Of a stretch of DNA of 64,000 nt, positions 55,003-62,993 are shown one piece after another. Position numbers and translations under genes: made by a program. Position 1 is the first letter of the stretch. Each line of letters opens with the position of its first letter. This DNA is from JAXLYX01 sp046351215. Lineage in GTDB: Bacteria > Myxococcota_A > Polyangia > Polyangiales > Houyiibacteriaceae. The stretch spans positions 1 to 64,000 of the forward strand of contig JAXLYX010000010.1 of NCBI GenBank assembly GCA_046351215.1, in the 5' to 3' direction. A model generated the notes under the pieces. It searched no databases, was not told the origin of the DNA, and worked only from the letters and a program-made list of their open reading frames with translations.

Positions 55003-55080
55003 GAGCTTCCCGAGACTCTGCCATCTTCCGAGGCTCCATCAATCGCAATTCCACTCGCGAATCAAACGGACGAACCGATG

Positions 55081-55130
55081 TTTCGGGTGTGTTTCGAAGT
55101 CATTTCGCCCCTGTATGAAAGGCATTTCGC
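55081..55130. promoter_or_regulatory. Phased TTTCG direct repeats in the divergent amidoligase promoter
   Basis: TTTCG occurs at 55081, 55092, 55103 and 55125, that is at intervals of 11, 11 and 22 bases; the last two copies extend to CATTTCGC. The 224-bp region (55003-55226) between the two divergent clusters is visibly AT-richer than the genes. An 11-bp period places all copies on one face of the helix, as in OmpR/PhoB-type operators. The binding protein is unknown. Confidence 0.5.
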
Positions 55131-55226
55131 AGCGATAACTTCGTCGTCGGACTCGTCGTTTTCGATCGCTCGCTGGAGTGGACGTGGTATCGATGAAGTG
55201 AGTCGGACGAAGCCCCCGAGGTCCCC

Positions 55227-56672
55227 ATGATGCAGCTCCACGCGTACGATCCCGCGAACCGGTACGACGAGATGTTCGAGACCGTGGGACGGCCGCGAAG
55301 GGGGACCGAGCTGCTCGTGAAGCGTCTCTCGGGCCTCGCCCCGGCGGAGCTCGCGGAGCACCAGCAGGCGGCGACGGTCGCGCTCCGCAACATGGGCATC
55401 ACCTTCAACGTGTACGGCCACGAGTCCGGCACCGAGAAGGTCTGGCCCTTCGACATCATCCCGCGCATCGTCGCAGCACGCGAGTGGGAGCAGATCGAGC
55501 GCGGCCTGAAGCAGCGCATCCAGGCGCTGAACCTCTTCCTCTGCGACGTGTACGGGGAGCAGCGGATCCTCAAGGACGGCATCGTCCCGACCGATCTCGT
55601 GCTCTCGGCGGACGCCTACAGGCCGCAGTGCATGGGCTTCCGGCCGCCGCACGGCGTCTACTGCCACGTCACGGGGACCGACCTCGTGCGTGACAAGGAC
55701 GGGAAGGTCTACGTCCTCGAGGACAACCTCCGGGTCCCGTCGGGCGTTTCGTACGTGCTCGAGAACCGTGCGATCATGAAGCGCACGTTCCCGCAGGTCT
55801 TCGAGGGCCTGCGCGTGCGACCCGTCGAGGACTACCCCGAGCGCCTGCTCGAGACGCTCTTCCACGTCGCCCCCGAAGGGGTCGACAGGCCCTGCGCCGT
55901 CGTTCTCACGCCGGGCCCCTACAACTCCGCCTACTTCGAGCACTCGTTCCTCGCGCAGCAGATGGGCATCGAGCTCGTGCAGCCGGGGGATCTCGTCGTC
56001 ACCGACGGGCTCGTGCACATGCGCACGACCCGCGGGCTGCGTCGCGTCGACGTGATCTACCGCCGCGTGGACGACGACTACCTCGATCCGAAGGTCTTCC
56101 GTCCCGAGTCGCTGCTCGGCGTGCCGGGCATCATGGACGTCTACCGGCGCGGCAAGGTGACGCTCGTGAACGCGCCCGGGGGCGGCGTGGCGGACGACAA
56201 GGCCGTCTACGCGTACGTGCCGAGGATCATCAAGTACTACCTCGGCGAGGACCCGATCCTCCCGAACGTGCCGACGTACATCTGCGCGGAGGAGGACGAC
56301 CTCGCCTACGTCCTCGACAACCTCGACAAGCTCGTCGTGAAGCCGACCGGCGCCTCCGGAGGCTACGGCATCCTGATGGGCCCGCAGGCGACGAAGGAGG
56401 AGCGCGAGGCCTACAAGGTGAAGCTGCGGGAGAACCCGCGCGGCTACATCGCGCAGCCGATGCTGATGCTCTCCACCGTCCCGACGCTCTGCGACGACGG
56501 GCTCGATGGCCGCCACGTGGATCTCCGGCCCTTCGTGTTGTACGGGAAGGACATCTACGTCCTGCCGGGAGGTCTCACCCGCGTCGCGCTCAAGAAGGGC
56601 TCGCTCGTGGTGAACTCGTCGCAGGGCGGCGGGAGCAAGGACACCTGGGTCCTGAGTGGAACGGAGGGCTGA
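55227..56672 (+). CDS. Circularly permuted type-2 ATP-grasp protein
   Basis: 481 residues, the length of the stand-alone family. GAGG lies 5 bases before the ATG. Motifs: NVYGHESGTEKVWPFDIIPR; LTPGPYNSAYFEHSFLAQQMG; VDVIYRRVDDDYLDP; KLVVKPTGASGGYGI (ATP-binding strand and glycine loop); and the C-terminal SKDTWVLSG. Soluble, no signal peptide. Predicted ATP-dependent amidoligase acting with the alpha-E protein encoded immediately downstream (stop and start share one base). It is a paralogue of the N-terminal half of the fused protein at 48994-51570. Confidence 0.95.
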   Translation: MMQLHAYDPANRYDEMFETVGRPRRGTELLVKRLSGLAPAELAEHQQAATVALRNMGITFNVYGHESGTEKVWPFDIIPRIVAAREWEQIERGLKQRIQALNLFLCDVYGEQRILKDGIVPTDLVLSADAYRPQCMGFRPPHGVYCHVTGTDLVRDKDGKVYVLEDNLRVPSGVSYVLENRAIMKRTFPQVFEGLRVRPVEDYPERLLETLFHVAPEGVDRPCAVVLTPGPYNSAYFEHSFLAQQMGIELVQPGDLVVTDGLVHMRTTRGLRRVDVIYRRVDDDYLDPKVFRPESLLGVPGIMDVYRRGKVTLVNAPGGGVADDKAVYAYVPRIIKYYLGEDPILPNVPTYICAEEDDLAYVLDNLDKLVVKPTGASGGYGILMGPQATKEEREAYKVKLRENPRGYIAQPMLMLSTVPTLCDDGLDGRHVDLRPFVLYGKDIYVLPGGLTRVALKKGSLVVNSSQGGGSKDTWVLSGTEG

Positions 56673-57625
56673 TGCTGAGCCGCGTCGCGGAATCGATGTA
56701 TTGGATGTCGCGCTACCTCGAGCGCGCGGAGAACGTGGCCCGGTTCATCGACGTGAACCAGCAGATCTCCCTCGGAGGGAGCGGCTCGGTCTCGGCCCAA
56801 TGGCAGCCGCTCGTCGCCACCACCGGCGATCAGGAGCCCTTCGCCGCGAAGTACGGTCAGGCGACGCGCGAGAACGTCCTCGGCTTCCTGACGTTCGACA
56901 GGGACTACCCGAACTCGATCCTCTCCTGCCTCGAGAAGGCGCGCGAGAACGGTCGCACCATCCGCGACAACATCCCGATCCTGCTCTGGGAGGAGCTCAA
57001 CAAGTTCTTCCTCATGGTCCGGGACGCGTCGAAGGAGCCCGACCTCTTCGAGGAGCCGCACGAGTTCTACCAGCGCGTGCGTCTCGCGAGCCATCTCCTG
57101 CGGGGCATCACGGACAACACGCTCTCGCACGGCGAGCCGTGGCACTTCGGTCGGATCGGGCGCTTCATCGAGCGCGCGGACAAGACGTCGCGCATCCTCG
57201 ACGTGAAGTACTTCCTGCTCGCGCACGGAGCGCTGCCCGCCGACAGCCAGCTCGACTTCGTGCAGTGGTCCGCCCTGCTCCACTCGGTCGACGGCTTCGG
57301 CATGTACCGACGGCAGCACGGCCGGCTCGAACCCGAGAAGGTCATCGCCTTCCTCGTGCTCGATCGCCTCTTCCCTCGCTCGATCCACCACTGCGTGACC
57401 CAGGCCGAGGAGAGCCTGCACGCCGTGACGGGCACCCCCGTCGGCACCTTCTCGAACAAGGCGGAGCAGCGCCTCGGACGTCTCCGCTCGGAGCTCGATT
57501 TCACCAGCAACGACGAGATCCTGGCGAAGGGGCTGCACGAGTTCATCGACGACCTCCAGCTCAAGCTGAACGCGGTCGGCGACGGCGTGTTCCAATGCTT
57601 CTTCGCCGTGGAGCGGAAGGGCTGA
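56672..57625 (+). CDS. Alpha-E domain protein
   Basis: 317 residues, almost wholly helical. N-terminal signature RVAESMYWMSRYLERAENVARFIDV and central GEPWHFGRIGRFIERADKTSRILDV are the two conserved arginine/glutamate-rich helices of the alpha-E family. Its function is unproven; the family always travels with circularly permuted ATP-grasp proteins and transglutaminases, which is the case here. Translationally coupled to the ATP-grasp gene (TGATG). Confidence 0.94.
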   Translation: MLSRVAESMYWMSRYLERAENVARFIDVNQQISLGGSGSVSAQWQPLVATTGDQEPFAAKYGQATRENVLGFLTFDRDYPNSILSCLEKARENGRTIRDNIPILLWEELNKFFLMVRDASKEPDLFEEPHEFYQRVRLASHLLRGITDNTLSHGEPWHFGRIGRFIERADKTSRILDVKYFLLAHGALPADSQLDFVQWSALLHSVDGFGMYRRQHGRLEPEKVIAFLVLDRLFPRSIHHCVTQAEESLHAVTGTPVGTFSNKAEQRLGRLRSELDFTSNDEILAKGLHEFIDDLQLKLNAVGDGVFQCFFAVERKG

Positions 57626-57730
57626 GGGTCCGGCCGGATCCGTCCGCTTCCGAACCGTGACGCTCCCCCTTCCCTCCAAACCCGGGGTGTGTACATGCTC
57701 CGTCGTACGGAACAGTCGGAGGAGCCTTCG

Positions 57731-58186
57731 ATGTCGAGGACTTGGGTCGTGGTCGCGCACCGGGCCGGTGCACGCGTCTTGTATCATGGTGGGCCGGGGT
57801 GCCCCCTCGTGTTGGAGAAGGAGATCGATCACCCCGAGGGCCGTTTCCAGAACAAGCACATCGACGCCGACAAGCAGGGTCGGGCGTTCTCGGGCAAGAC
57901 CGGTGCCTCGAGCGGCTACCAGCAGCACGAGGATCCGCACGACCACGTCGCGCACGTCTTCGCCAAGGACCTCGGTCGACTCCTCGACCAGGGCCGCAAC
58001 GAGCATGCGTACGACAACGTCGTGCTCGTCGCCGAGCCCCGCTTCCTCGGCATGCTGCGCGACTCGCTGTCGAGCCAGACCGCCCAGAAGGTGAAGGGCT
58101 CGGTCACGAAGGATCTCTACCTGATCGCGACGCGTGACCTCGCGAAGCATCTCGAGGGCGTGCTGAAGATCGGCAACGGCGAGTAG
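57731..58186 (+). CDS. Host attachment protein-like (Rf1-type fold) protein
   Basis: 151 residues. I chose the ATG at 57731 because GGAGGAG lies 7 bases upstream; an in-frame start at 57689 is less likely. The start WVVVAHRAGARVLYHGG, the HPEGR segment and the C-terminal DLYLIATRDLAKHLEGVL match the host-attachment protein family (PF10116), which shares the archaeal/eukaryotic release-factor-1-like fold. Named from plant attachment in Agrobacterium; the biochemical role is unknown. It follows the alpha-E gene by 105 bases. Confidence 0.85.
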   Translation: MSRTWVVVAHRAGARVLYHGGPGCPLVLEKEIDHPEGRFQNKHIDADKQGRAFSGKTGASSGYQQHEDPHDHVAHVFAKDLGRLLDQGRNEHAYDNVVLVAEPRFLGMLRDSLSSQTAQKVKGSVTKDLYLIATRDLAKHLEGVLKIGNGE

Positions 58187-58207
58187 GAACGGCCGGCACG
58201 GACGACG

Positions 58208-58247
58208 GGCGCGCGCGGGAGGAGACTCCCGGCGCGCCTTCGCGTTT
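58208..58247 (+). terminator. Hairpin after the host-attachment-like gene
   Basis: GGCGCGC-(G)-CGGGAG and CTCCCGGCGCGCC form a 13-bp stem with one bulged base and a 4-base loop, 21 bases after the stop codon, followed by TTCGCGTTT. The T tract is interrupted, so efficiency is uncertain. The 173-bp gap to the convergent Cys-rich gene contains nothing else I can identify. Confidence 0.6.
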
Positions 58248-58359
58248 CCGTCTGCGCCTCGCCGCCTCGCCGTGCCACCGCACGTGGAGGGGACGGAAAG
58301 CGAACGGCGCCGGGTCGCCCCGACGCCGTCGCTTCATCGGCCGCGCGTGCGGCCCGCGC

Positions 58360-61002
58360 TCACATGATGCCGATGCAGGCCGCGCCGTCGTTCACGCACT
58401 GCTGATCGGCGGGGCAGGTGCCGCAGGAGTACACGCCGCCGCAGCCGTCCGGATACTGACCGCAGACGCGGTTCGTGCAGCCGGTGGCCGGGGTGAGCGG
58501 CGTGCAGTTCGCGTAGCACTGGCCGTCCGAGCCGCAGTACTGATCGCTCGGGCAGGTGCCGCAGGTCGCGTTGTTCGAGCCGTCCTTGGCGATGCCGCCG
58601 CAGCCGTCCGACCACTGGCCGCAGGCGTAGCCGAGGCCGGAGCAGGTGAGCGGCGTGCACGACGGGGGCATCACGCACTGGTTGCCGACGCAATTGAAGC
58701 CGGCCGCGCAGCCCGCGCAGTCGATGATGCCGCCGCAGCCGTCCGAGAGGAAGCCGCAGGCATCGTTCACGTTCGGGCAGAGCTGGGCCGCCGTCTTCGG
58801 CGTGCAGGTCGGCGGGGTGACGGGATCACCCGACGAGACGCACGCGTTCAGGTCGAAGAGCATGTAGACGAGGATCAGCTCCTGCGGCGTGAGCCGCTCG
58901 TCGCCGTCGTCGGAGCAGACCGAGGGGAAGTAGTCCTCGGCGTCGTTGTTGTCGGTCGCCGCGACGTGGAAACCGCTGTAGGCGACACGGCCGCAAGCCG
59001 CGGTCTCGGCCGAGCCGTACGGGGTGTTGAACGAGAGCTGCTGGACGCGAGCGGCCGATGCGAGGCAGGTGCCGCCGTTGTTGCAATCCGAGTTGGTCGA
59101 GCAGAAGCGGCCCGAGTTGTTCGAGCACACGCGGACGTTCCGGTAGACCCACTCGTCGGTCGACGGGCCCGAGTTGGCACCGGCGCGATCGCGCGGATCG
59201 GTGAGCGCCATCTGGGGCGTCGGGCTGTTCTCGAGCGGTAGACCCGCCGTGGAGCCGGTGAGGGCGCCGAGGTAATCCAGCCAGTTCCGGAAGAGCGGGT
59301 TGCGCGAGGCGTTCGCGCGGGTGCGGACGGTCGTGAACCCGCTGCCGGTCGGCATCGAGACGTAGCCCGTGCCGTTGTCCTGGCTGCCGGCCGTGCCCCA
59401 GTCCGCCGACTGATCGAGCGTGCCGTTGTTCTCGATCCACGTGTAGGCGAAGTGGCTCGCGAACATCTTGCCGCCGTTGTTGACGTACGTCTCGAGCCGC
59501 GGCTCGGCGGTATCGTGTTGGACCTCGCTGCCCTCGCAGTCCCAGACGACCATGTCGTAGGCGTTGAGCGTCGTGGCGTTCTGGTAGAGGTTCGAGGCTC
59601 CGACCGACTGGTTGTTCCAGCTGCACCCGCTGTTGCCGTTCCAGCAGCCGTAGTTCTTCATCAAGACGGTGCCGCCGTTGATGGTGATCGAGCGCGACTC
59701 CGAGCAGCTGTGGGTCGCGTTGCCCCAGGTCGTCGTGCCGCTGCAGGTGCCCATCCGGGCGCCGGCTCCACCGCTGCTCGTGTCCATCTGGTACATGTGG
59801 ATCCGGCCCGCGCCCGACGGGATCGTGAACTCGGACTCCGCGATGCCGACGTTGCGGAGGACGCACTCCATCTCGTCGACCCAGCCGGTGCCGATCGCGA
59901 TGTGCGGGAGGTGCGTTCCGGTCGCGCCGTCCGCGGTGCTGCGGTTCAGGCGCGTCTGCTCCGTCGTGAGCGCGTTGTTCGCGCACTTGGTCACGACGTT
60001 GTTCGCGATGGTGACGACGCGGCGCCACTTGCCCGCCTTGATGACGAGCTTGAAGGCCTGGCCGACGGGGATGCGGCCCTCGAGCGTGAACTCGCCGCGG
60101 TAGTTCGTGACCGCCGAAGCGAGGACGCTCTCGCCGTCCGCGACGAATTTCTCGTCCGCGCAGCGGCCGCAGGAGAGCGAGTTGCCCGCGGTGACGCCCT
60201 CGAAGATGCCCGGGAGCACCGCCGCCGAGTTCGCGGGGATGTAGACGATCGCGTTCGGAACGGGGATCTGGTTGATCGCGGCCGTGCCGGCGTTGTTGTC
60301 GTGATCGAGGCCGGGCGTGACGACGACGCCCGTGAGGCGCGTCGGCTGGGTCTCGCCCACGTCCTGGCAGGTGTCGACCGCGCTGCAGAGGTCGCCGGTG
60401 CACGTCTGCGTGCCCTGCGTGCAGGTCAGGCCGCCCGTCGCGTTCGGGATGCAGGCGCCGCCGTTGCTGCAGACGGGGCTGCCCGGGTTCGGCCAGCAGT
60501 TGATCTGGTTGCCGCAGCCGTCGTCGTCGAGACCGCAGGTGTTGCCCTTGTCGGCGCAGGTCTTCGGCGTGCAGGTGCCTCCACCGCCGCCGCCGCCGCC
60601 CGAGGTCGGCACGCACTGGTTGCCCGTGAGGCACTGCGTGCCCGCGCCGCAGGTCACGCCGCCGTTGCCGGCGTCGCTGCAGTTCACGACCAGGCCGCAG
60701 CCGATGCTCACATAGCCGCAGAGGCCCGTGCAGACCGCGGTCGCCGCCTGCGGGGTGCAAGCCCCCGTGCCGCCATCGCCCGTCACGCTCCCGTCGGAGG
60801 TGTTGCCGCCGTCGCCCGTGCCGCCGCCGTCGCCCGTGCCGCCCCCGTCGCCGACGTTGCCGCCGTCGCCGACGTTGCCGCCGTCCCCGTTGCCACCGCC
60901 TCCGCCGCCGCCTCCGCCGCCGCTTCCGCAGTCGCAGCCGGTGAGAACGAGCAGAAGACCAAAGAGTATTGTCGCTGCAGACGAAGCAGTTGATGAGCGC
61001 AC
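58360..61002 (-). CDS. Large Cys-rich lipoprotein with Gly/Asp repeat and carboxypeptidase-like domain
   Basis: 880 residues from a GTG start, with GAGG 6 bases upstream. Signal peptide and lipobox VLTGC (Cys23) are followed by a poly-Gly run and GDGGNV-type repeats. Cys modules of the type CTPKTCADKGNTCGLDDDGCG occur near 140 and again in three copies at the C-terminus (CTPLTCSGLGYACGQWSDGCGG). A carboxypeptidase-regulatory-like beta domain (IVYIPANSAAVLPGIFEG ... GEFTLEGRIPVGQAF) lies at about 245-330. A globular middle (about 370-720) contains a glutamine-amidotransferase-like stretch (YDMVVWDCEGSEV). This lipoprotein type recurs in Polyangiales; function is unknown, probably surface-exposed. 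Confidence 0.85.
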   Translation of the reverse strand: MRSSTASSAATILFGLLLVLTGCDCGSGGGGGGGGGGNGDGGNVGDGGNVGDGGGTGDGGGTGDGGNTSDGSVTGDGGTGACTPQAATAVCTGLCGYVSIGCGLVVNCSDAGNGGVTCGAGTQCLTGNQCVPTSGGGGGGGGTCTPKTCADKGNTCGLDDDGCGNQINCWPNPGSPVCSNGGACIPNATGGLTCTQGTQTCTGDLCSAVDTCQDVGETQPTRLTGVVVTPGLDHDNNAGTAAINQIPVPNAIVYIPANSAAVLPGIFEGVTAGNSLSCGRCADEKFVADGESVLASAVTNYRGEFTLEGRIPVGQAFKLVIKAGKWRRVVTIANNVVTKCANNALTTEQTRLNRSTADGATGTHLPHIAIGTGWVDEMECVLRNVGIAESEFTIPSGAGRIHMYQMDTSSGGAGARMGTCSGTTTWGNATHSCSESRSITINGGTVLMKNYGCWNGNSGCSWNNQSVGASNLYQNATTLNAYDMVVWDCEGSEVQHDTAEPRLETYVNNGGKMFASHFAYTWIENNGTLDQSADWGTAGSQDNGTGYVSMPTGSGFTTVRTRANASRNPLFRNWLDYLGALTGSTAGLPLENSPTPQMALTDPRDRAGANSGPSTDEWVYRNVRVCSNNSGRFCSTNSDCNNGGTCLASAARVQQLSFNTPYGSAETAACGRVAYSGFHVAATDNNDAEDYFPSVCSDDGDERLTPQELILVYMLFDLNACVSSGDPVTPPTCTPKTAAQLCPNVNDACGFLSDGCGGIIDCAGCAAGFNCVGNQCVMPPSCTPLTCSGLGYACGQWSDGCGGIAKDGSNNATCGTCPSDQYCGSDGQCYANCTPLTPATGCTNRVCGQYPDGCGGVYSCGTCPADQQCVNDGAACIGIM
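60775..60900 (-). repeat. 18-bp tandem repeat encoding GDGG(N/G)x units
   Basis: Seven consecutive 18-base units (60775-60900), two adjacent pairs nearly identical (GTCGCCCGTGCCGCCGCC and GTCGCCGACGTTGCCGCC on the plus strand). They encode the hexapeptide repeat just after the lipid-anchored cysteine of the large lipoprotein and are flanked by a poly-Gly codon run. Copy number is likely to vary between strains. Confidence 0.85.
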
Positions 61003-61183
61003 GGCTTACCTCGGAAGGAGAACGAACGAGAAATTACATCAAAACCGATCCTTCGAGCGAATTCCAGGTCGACCTCGCCCTACATCCCCCCCGCCCCCCG
61101 GATCCCCGCGGGAATCGCGCCGGAACGTCCGAGCCGCGAACGACGCAGGGGAGGTAGGCCATCCGCCCACCTCCCCCGGTCGC

Positions 61184-61202
61184 TCGGGCCACGCCGGCCC
61201 GA
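61184..61202 (-). terminator. Small hairpin after the duplicated-domain gene
   Basis: TCGGGCC and GGCCCGA form a 7-bp perfect stem with a 5-base loop, 6 bases past the stop of the duplicated-domain gene. No T tract follows on the minus strand. The rest of the 205-bp gap (61003-61207) contains an AT-rich patch at 61020-61060 that may hold the promoter of the next lipoprotein gene. Confidence 0.35.
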
Positions 61203-61207
61203 CGGCC

Positions 61208-62167
61208 TCACGGATGCCGGTTCGCGAGCTCGGTGATGTTCAGCTTCGCGCGAGCCATCACGCCCGCTTGGTAGCTGCCGATCCAGACGTTGTAGGTCCC
61301 GGCCCCGGCGTTCGGGAGATCGATCGAGGGATTCGTCCCGCCGTACGAGTCGTCGTTGCAGACCCAACGGCCATCCGGGAGGTTGATGATCAGCGTCGTG
61401 TCGGCGCGCCGCTGGGCGCGGTCGACGTAGACGCGCAGCGTCGGGCTGCTCTCGCTCATGACGAGGTTGAAGTCGGGCTGCGACGTCACGAACCCCCGAC
61501 AGCCCTCGCCGAGGCCGAGCGTCGAGGCGTCGAGGCTTCCGCCCGAGGTCACGCTGATCGAGACCGGATCGGGCGTGAAGCCCGGCGCGAGGGTGCGCGT
61601 TCCGAAGTTCGGCCGCCCACTCACGTCGAGGCCGGGACCGCCCGTGGGCGCGTGGGCCGTCGTCGCCGCGCCGCCACCGGGCTGCTGGCTCGCGAGCTCG
61701 GTGATCGCGAGCGTGCCGTGGGCGCGCGTCGAGGCCTGGTAGCTGCCGACCCAGACGTTGTAGAGGCCTTGGGGCGCGTTGCGCAGATCGATCGCGGGGT
61801 TCCTGCCGTAGGTGTCGTCCGCGCAGACCCAGGAGCCGTCCGGCTTGTTGATGATGAGGGTGGTGTCCTCGGAGCCGGCGTCGACGAAGACGCGCAGGAA
61901 GGCATCGGCCCGGGTGAGCGTGAAGTTGAAGTCGGGAGCCGCCGTCGCGAAGCCGCGGCAATCCTGACCGAGGTGCATCGCGTTCACGTCGAGGGTGCCA
62001 CCGGAGGTCACCTCGATGCGCATCGGATCGGGCGTGAAGCCCGGCGTCACGTCGCGCGCCCCGTAGTTCGGGCGCGCCGAGACGTCGAGGCGCTGCTGCG
62101 CCTCGGCCGTCGGAAGGACGCCAAGGGTGGCAGCGAGCGCGCCCAGCAAGAGAACGAGACGTCGCAT
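61208..62167 (-). CDS. Secreted protein with two tandem copies of a PPC-like beta domain
   Basis: 319 residues. Start ATG at 62167 with GGAGG 9 bases upstream; signal peptide ends near TAEAQ. The mature protein is two homologous domains of about 135 residues joined by a Gly/Ala/His-rich linker. Each runs from LDVSxRPNxG through GFTPDP, SGGxLD, CRGF, DTTLIIN, WVCxDDxYG and IDL to YNVWxGSYQA. Each copy has two conserved cysteines that probably pair. The fold resembles pre-peptidase C-terminal domains; calcium-binding-type acidic loops are present. It is transcribed after the octahaem gene (98-bp gap). Role unknown. Confidence 0.86.
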   Translation of the reverse strand: MRRLVLLLGALAATLGVLPTAEAQQRLDVSARPNYGARDVTPGFTPDPMRIEVTSGGTLDVNAMHLGQDCRGFATAAPDFNFTLTRADAFLRVFVDAGSEDTTLIINKPDGSWVCADDTYGRNPAIDLRNAPQGLYNVWVGSYQASTRAHGTLAITELASQQPGGGAATTAHAPTGGPGLDVSGRPNFGTRTLAPGFTPDPVSISVTSGGSLDASTLGLGEGCRGFVTSQPDFNLVMSESSPTLRVYVDRAQRRADTTLIINLPDGRWVCNDDSYGGTNPSIDLPNAGAGTYNVWIGSYQAGVMARAKLNITELANRHP

Positions 62168-62265
62168 GATCGAATCCTCCATGTGGCGCGCCGCCCTCGT
62201 GGGTGCGTCGCGCCCTCCTTGGACGGAGGAGACCATGGGTCATTCACGCCGGGACATGATCTGGA

Positions 62266-62958
62266 TCAACCGTGCGGATGGCAGCGGAGGCAGAAGTTCG
62301 GCTGCGCCGGATCGAAGACGTACCCGCGGACCTCGTTGTGCTGGTCGTTGACTCGGGCCGGGTTGTGGGTGTGGCAGCCGATGCAGTTCGTGTTCGCGCC
62401 GCCCGCGCTCGGGCCGCGACTCGGGTCGTGGCAGCTGGTGCAGGCGATGCCCGAATGGTGGCCGCTCCGGATCGGGAACGAACGCTCGGGATGCACGCCC
62501 TCGAGCGCGGGCTTCCAAGCGGCCGTCGAGTGGCAGTCGCCGCAGGACGTGGGGAACGTCTGGTGGTTGGGGTACGGGCTCGCGTCGTAGTCGGCCCGAT
62601 GGCAGCCGACGCATTCCCTCGGCGTCCCGGCCCAGACGGGCGGCGATCCCTTGTGGCAGTCGGCGCAGGTCGGACCGCCTTGATCGACGGGGACCGCGTG
62701 GGCGCCGGTCAGCGGCCAGAAGCCGTCGTGATCGAAGTTGGCCGGCTTCCATGCCATCTCGTTGTGGCAGATGCCGCAGGTCGTCGGGAAGACGTCCACG
62801 TGCACCGGATTCGTCGCGGGATCGTTGTACCGGTCGATGTGACAGAGAGCGCAATCGTTCTGCTTCACCTGCGTCCGGTCGTGCGCGTTGTTCGTGATGC
62901 AGCCGCCGAAGGCCGCGATCGCCAGCACGAAGAGGAAGCGTAGGGAGGAAGCGCGCAT
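62266..62958 (-). CDS. Octahaem c-type cytochrome lipoprotein
   Basis: 230 residues with a lipobox near AAFGGC. Eight c-haem motifs are visible in order: CALCH, CGICH, CADCH, CVGCH, CGDCH, CTSCH, CIGCH and CLRCH. Many additional histidines (HVDVF, HDGFW, NHQTF, HHSG, HNPAR) can serve as distal ligands, which fits bis-His haems of the class III (c3/c7) type. It should be an electron carrier anchored in the cell envelope. The start is the first ATG before the signal sequence; no strong ribosome site. It lies 35 bases after the flavoprotein gene, suggesting one operon. Confidence 0.93.
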   Translation of the reverse strand: MRASSLRFLFVLAIAAFGGCITNNAHDRTQVKQNDCALCHIDRYNDPATNPVHVDVFPTTCGICHNEMAWKPANFDHDGFWPLTGAHAVPVDQGGPTCADCHKGSPPVWAGTPRECVGCHRADYDASPYPNHQTFPTSCGDCHSTAAWKPALEGVHPERSFPIRSGHHSGIACTSCHDPSRGPSAGGANTNCIGCHTHNPARVNDQHNEVRGYVFDPAQPNFCLRCHPHG

Positions 62959-62993
62959 CGAAGGAGTGGTCGCCGCGGGCGGGGCTCGAACCT

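Noticed and set aside
60560..60900. CRISPR-like array
   Set aside because: The repeats are contiguous 18-bp coding units without spacers, inside the signal-proximal region of a lipoprotein gene.
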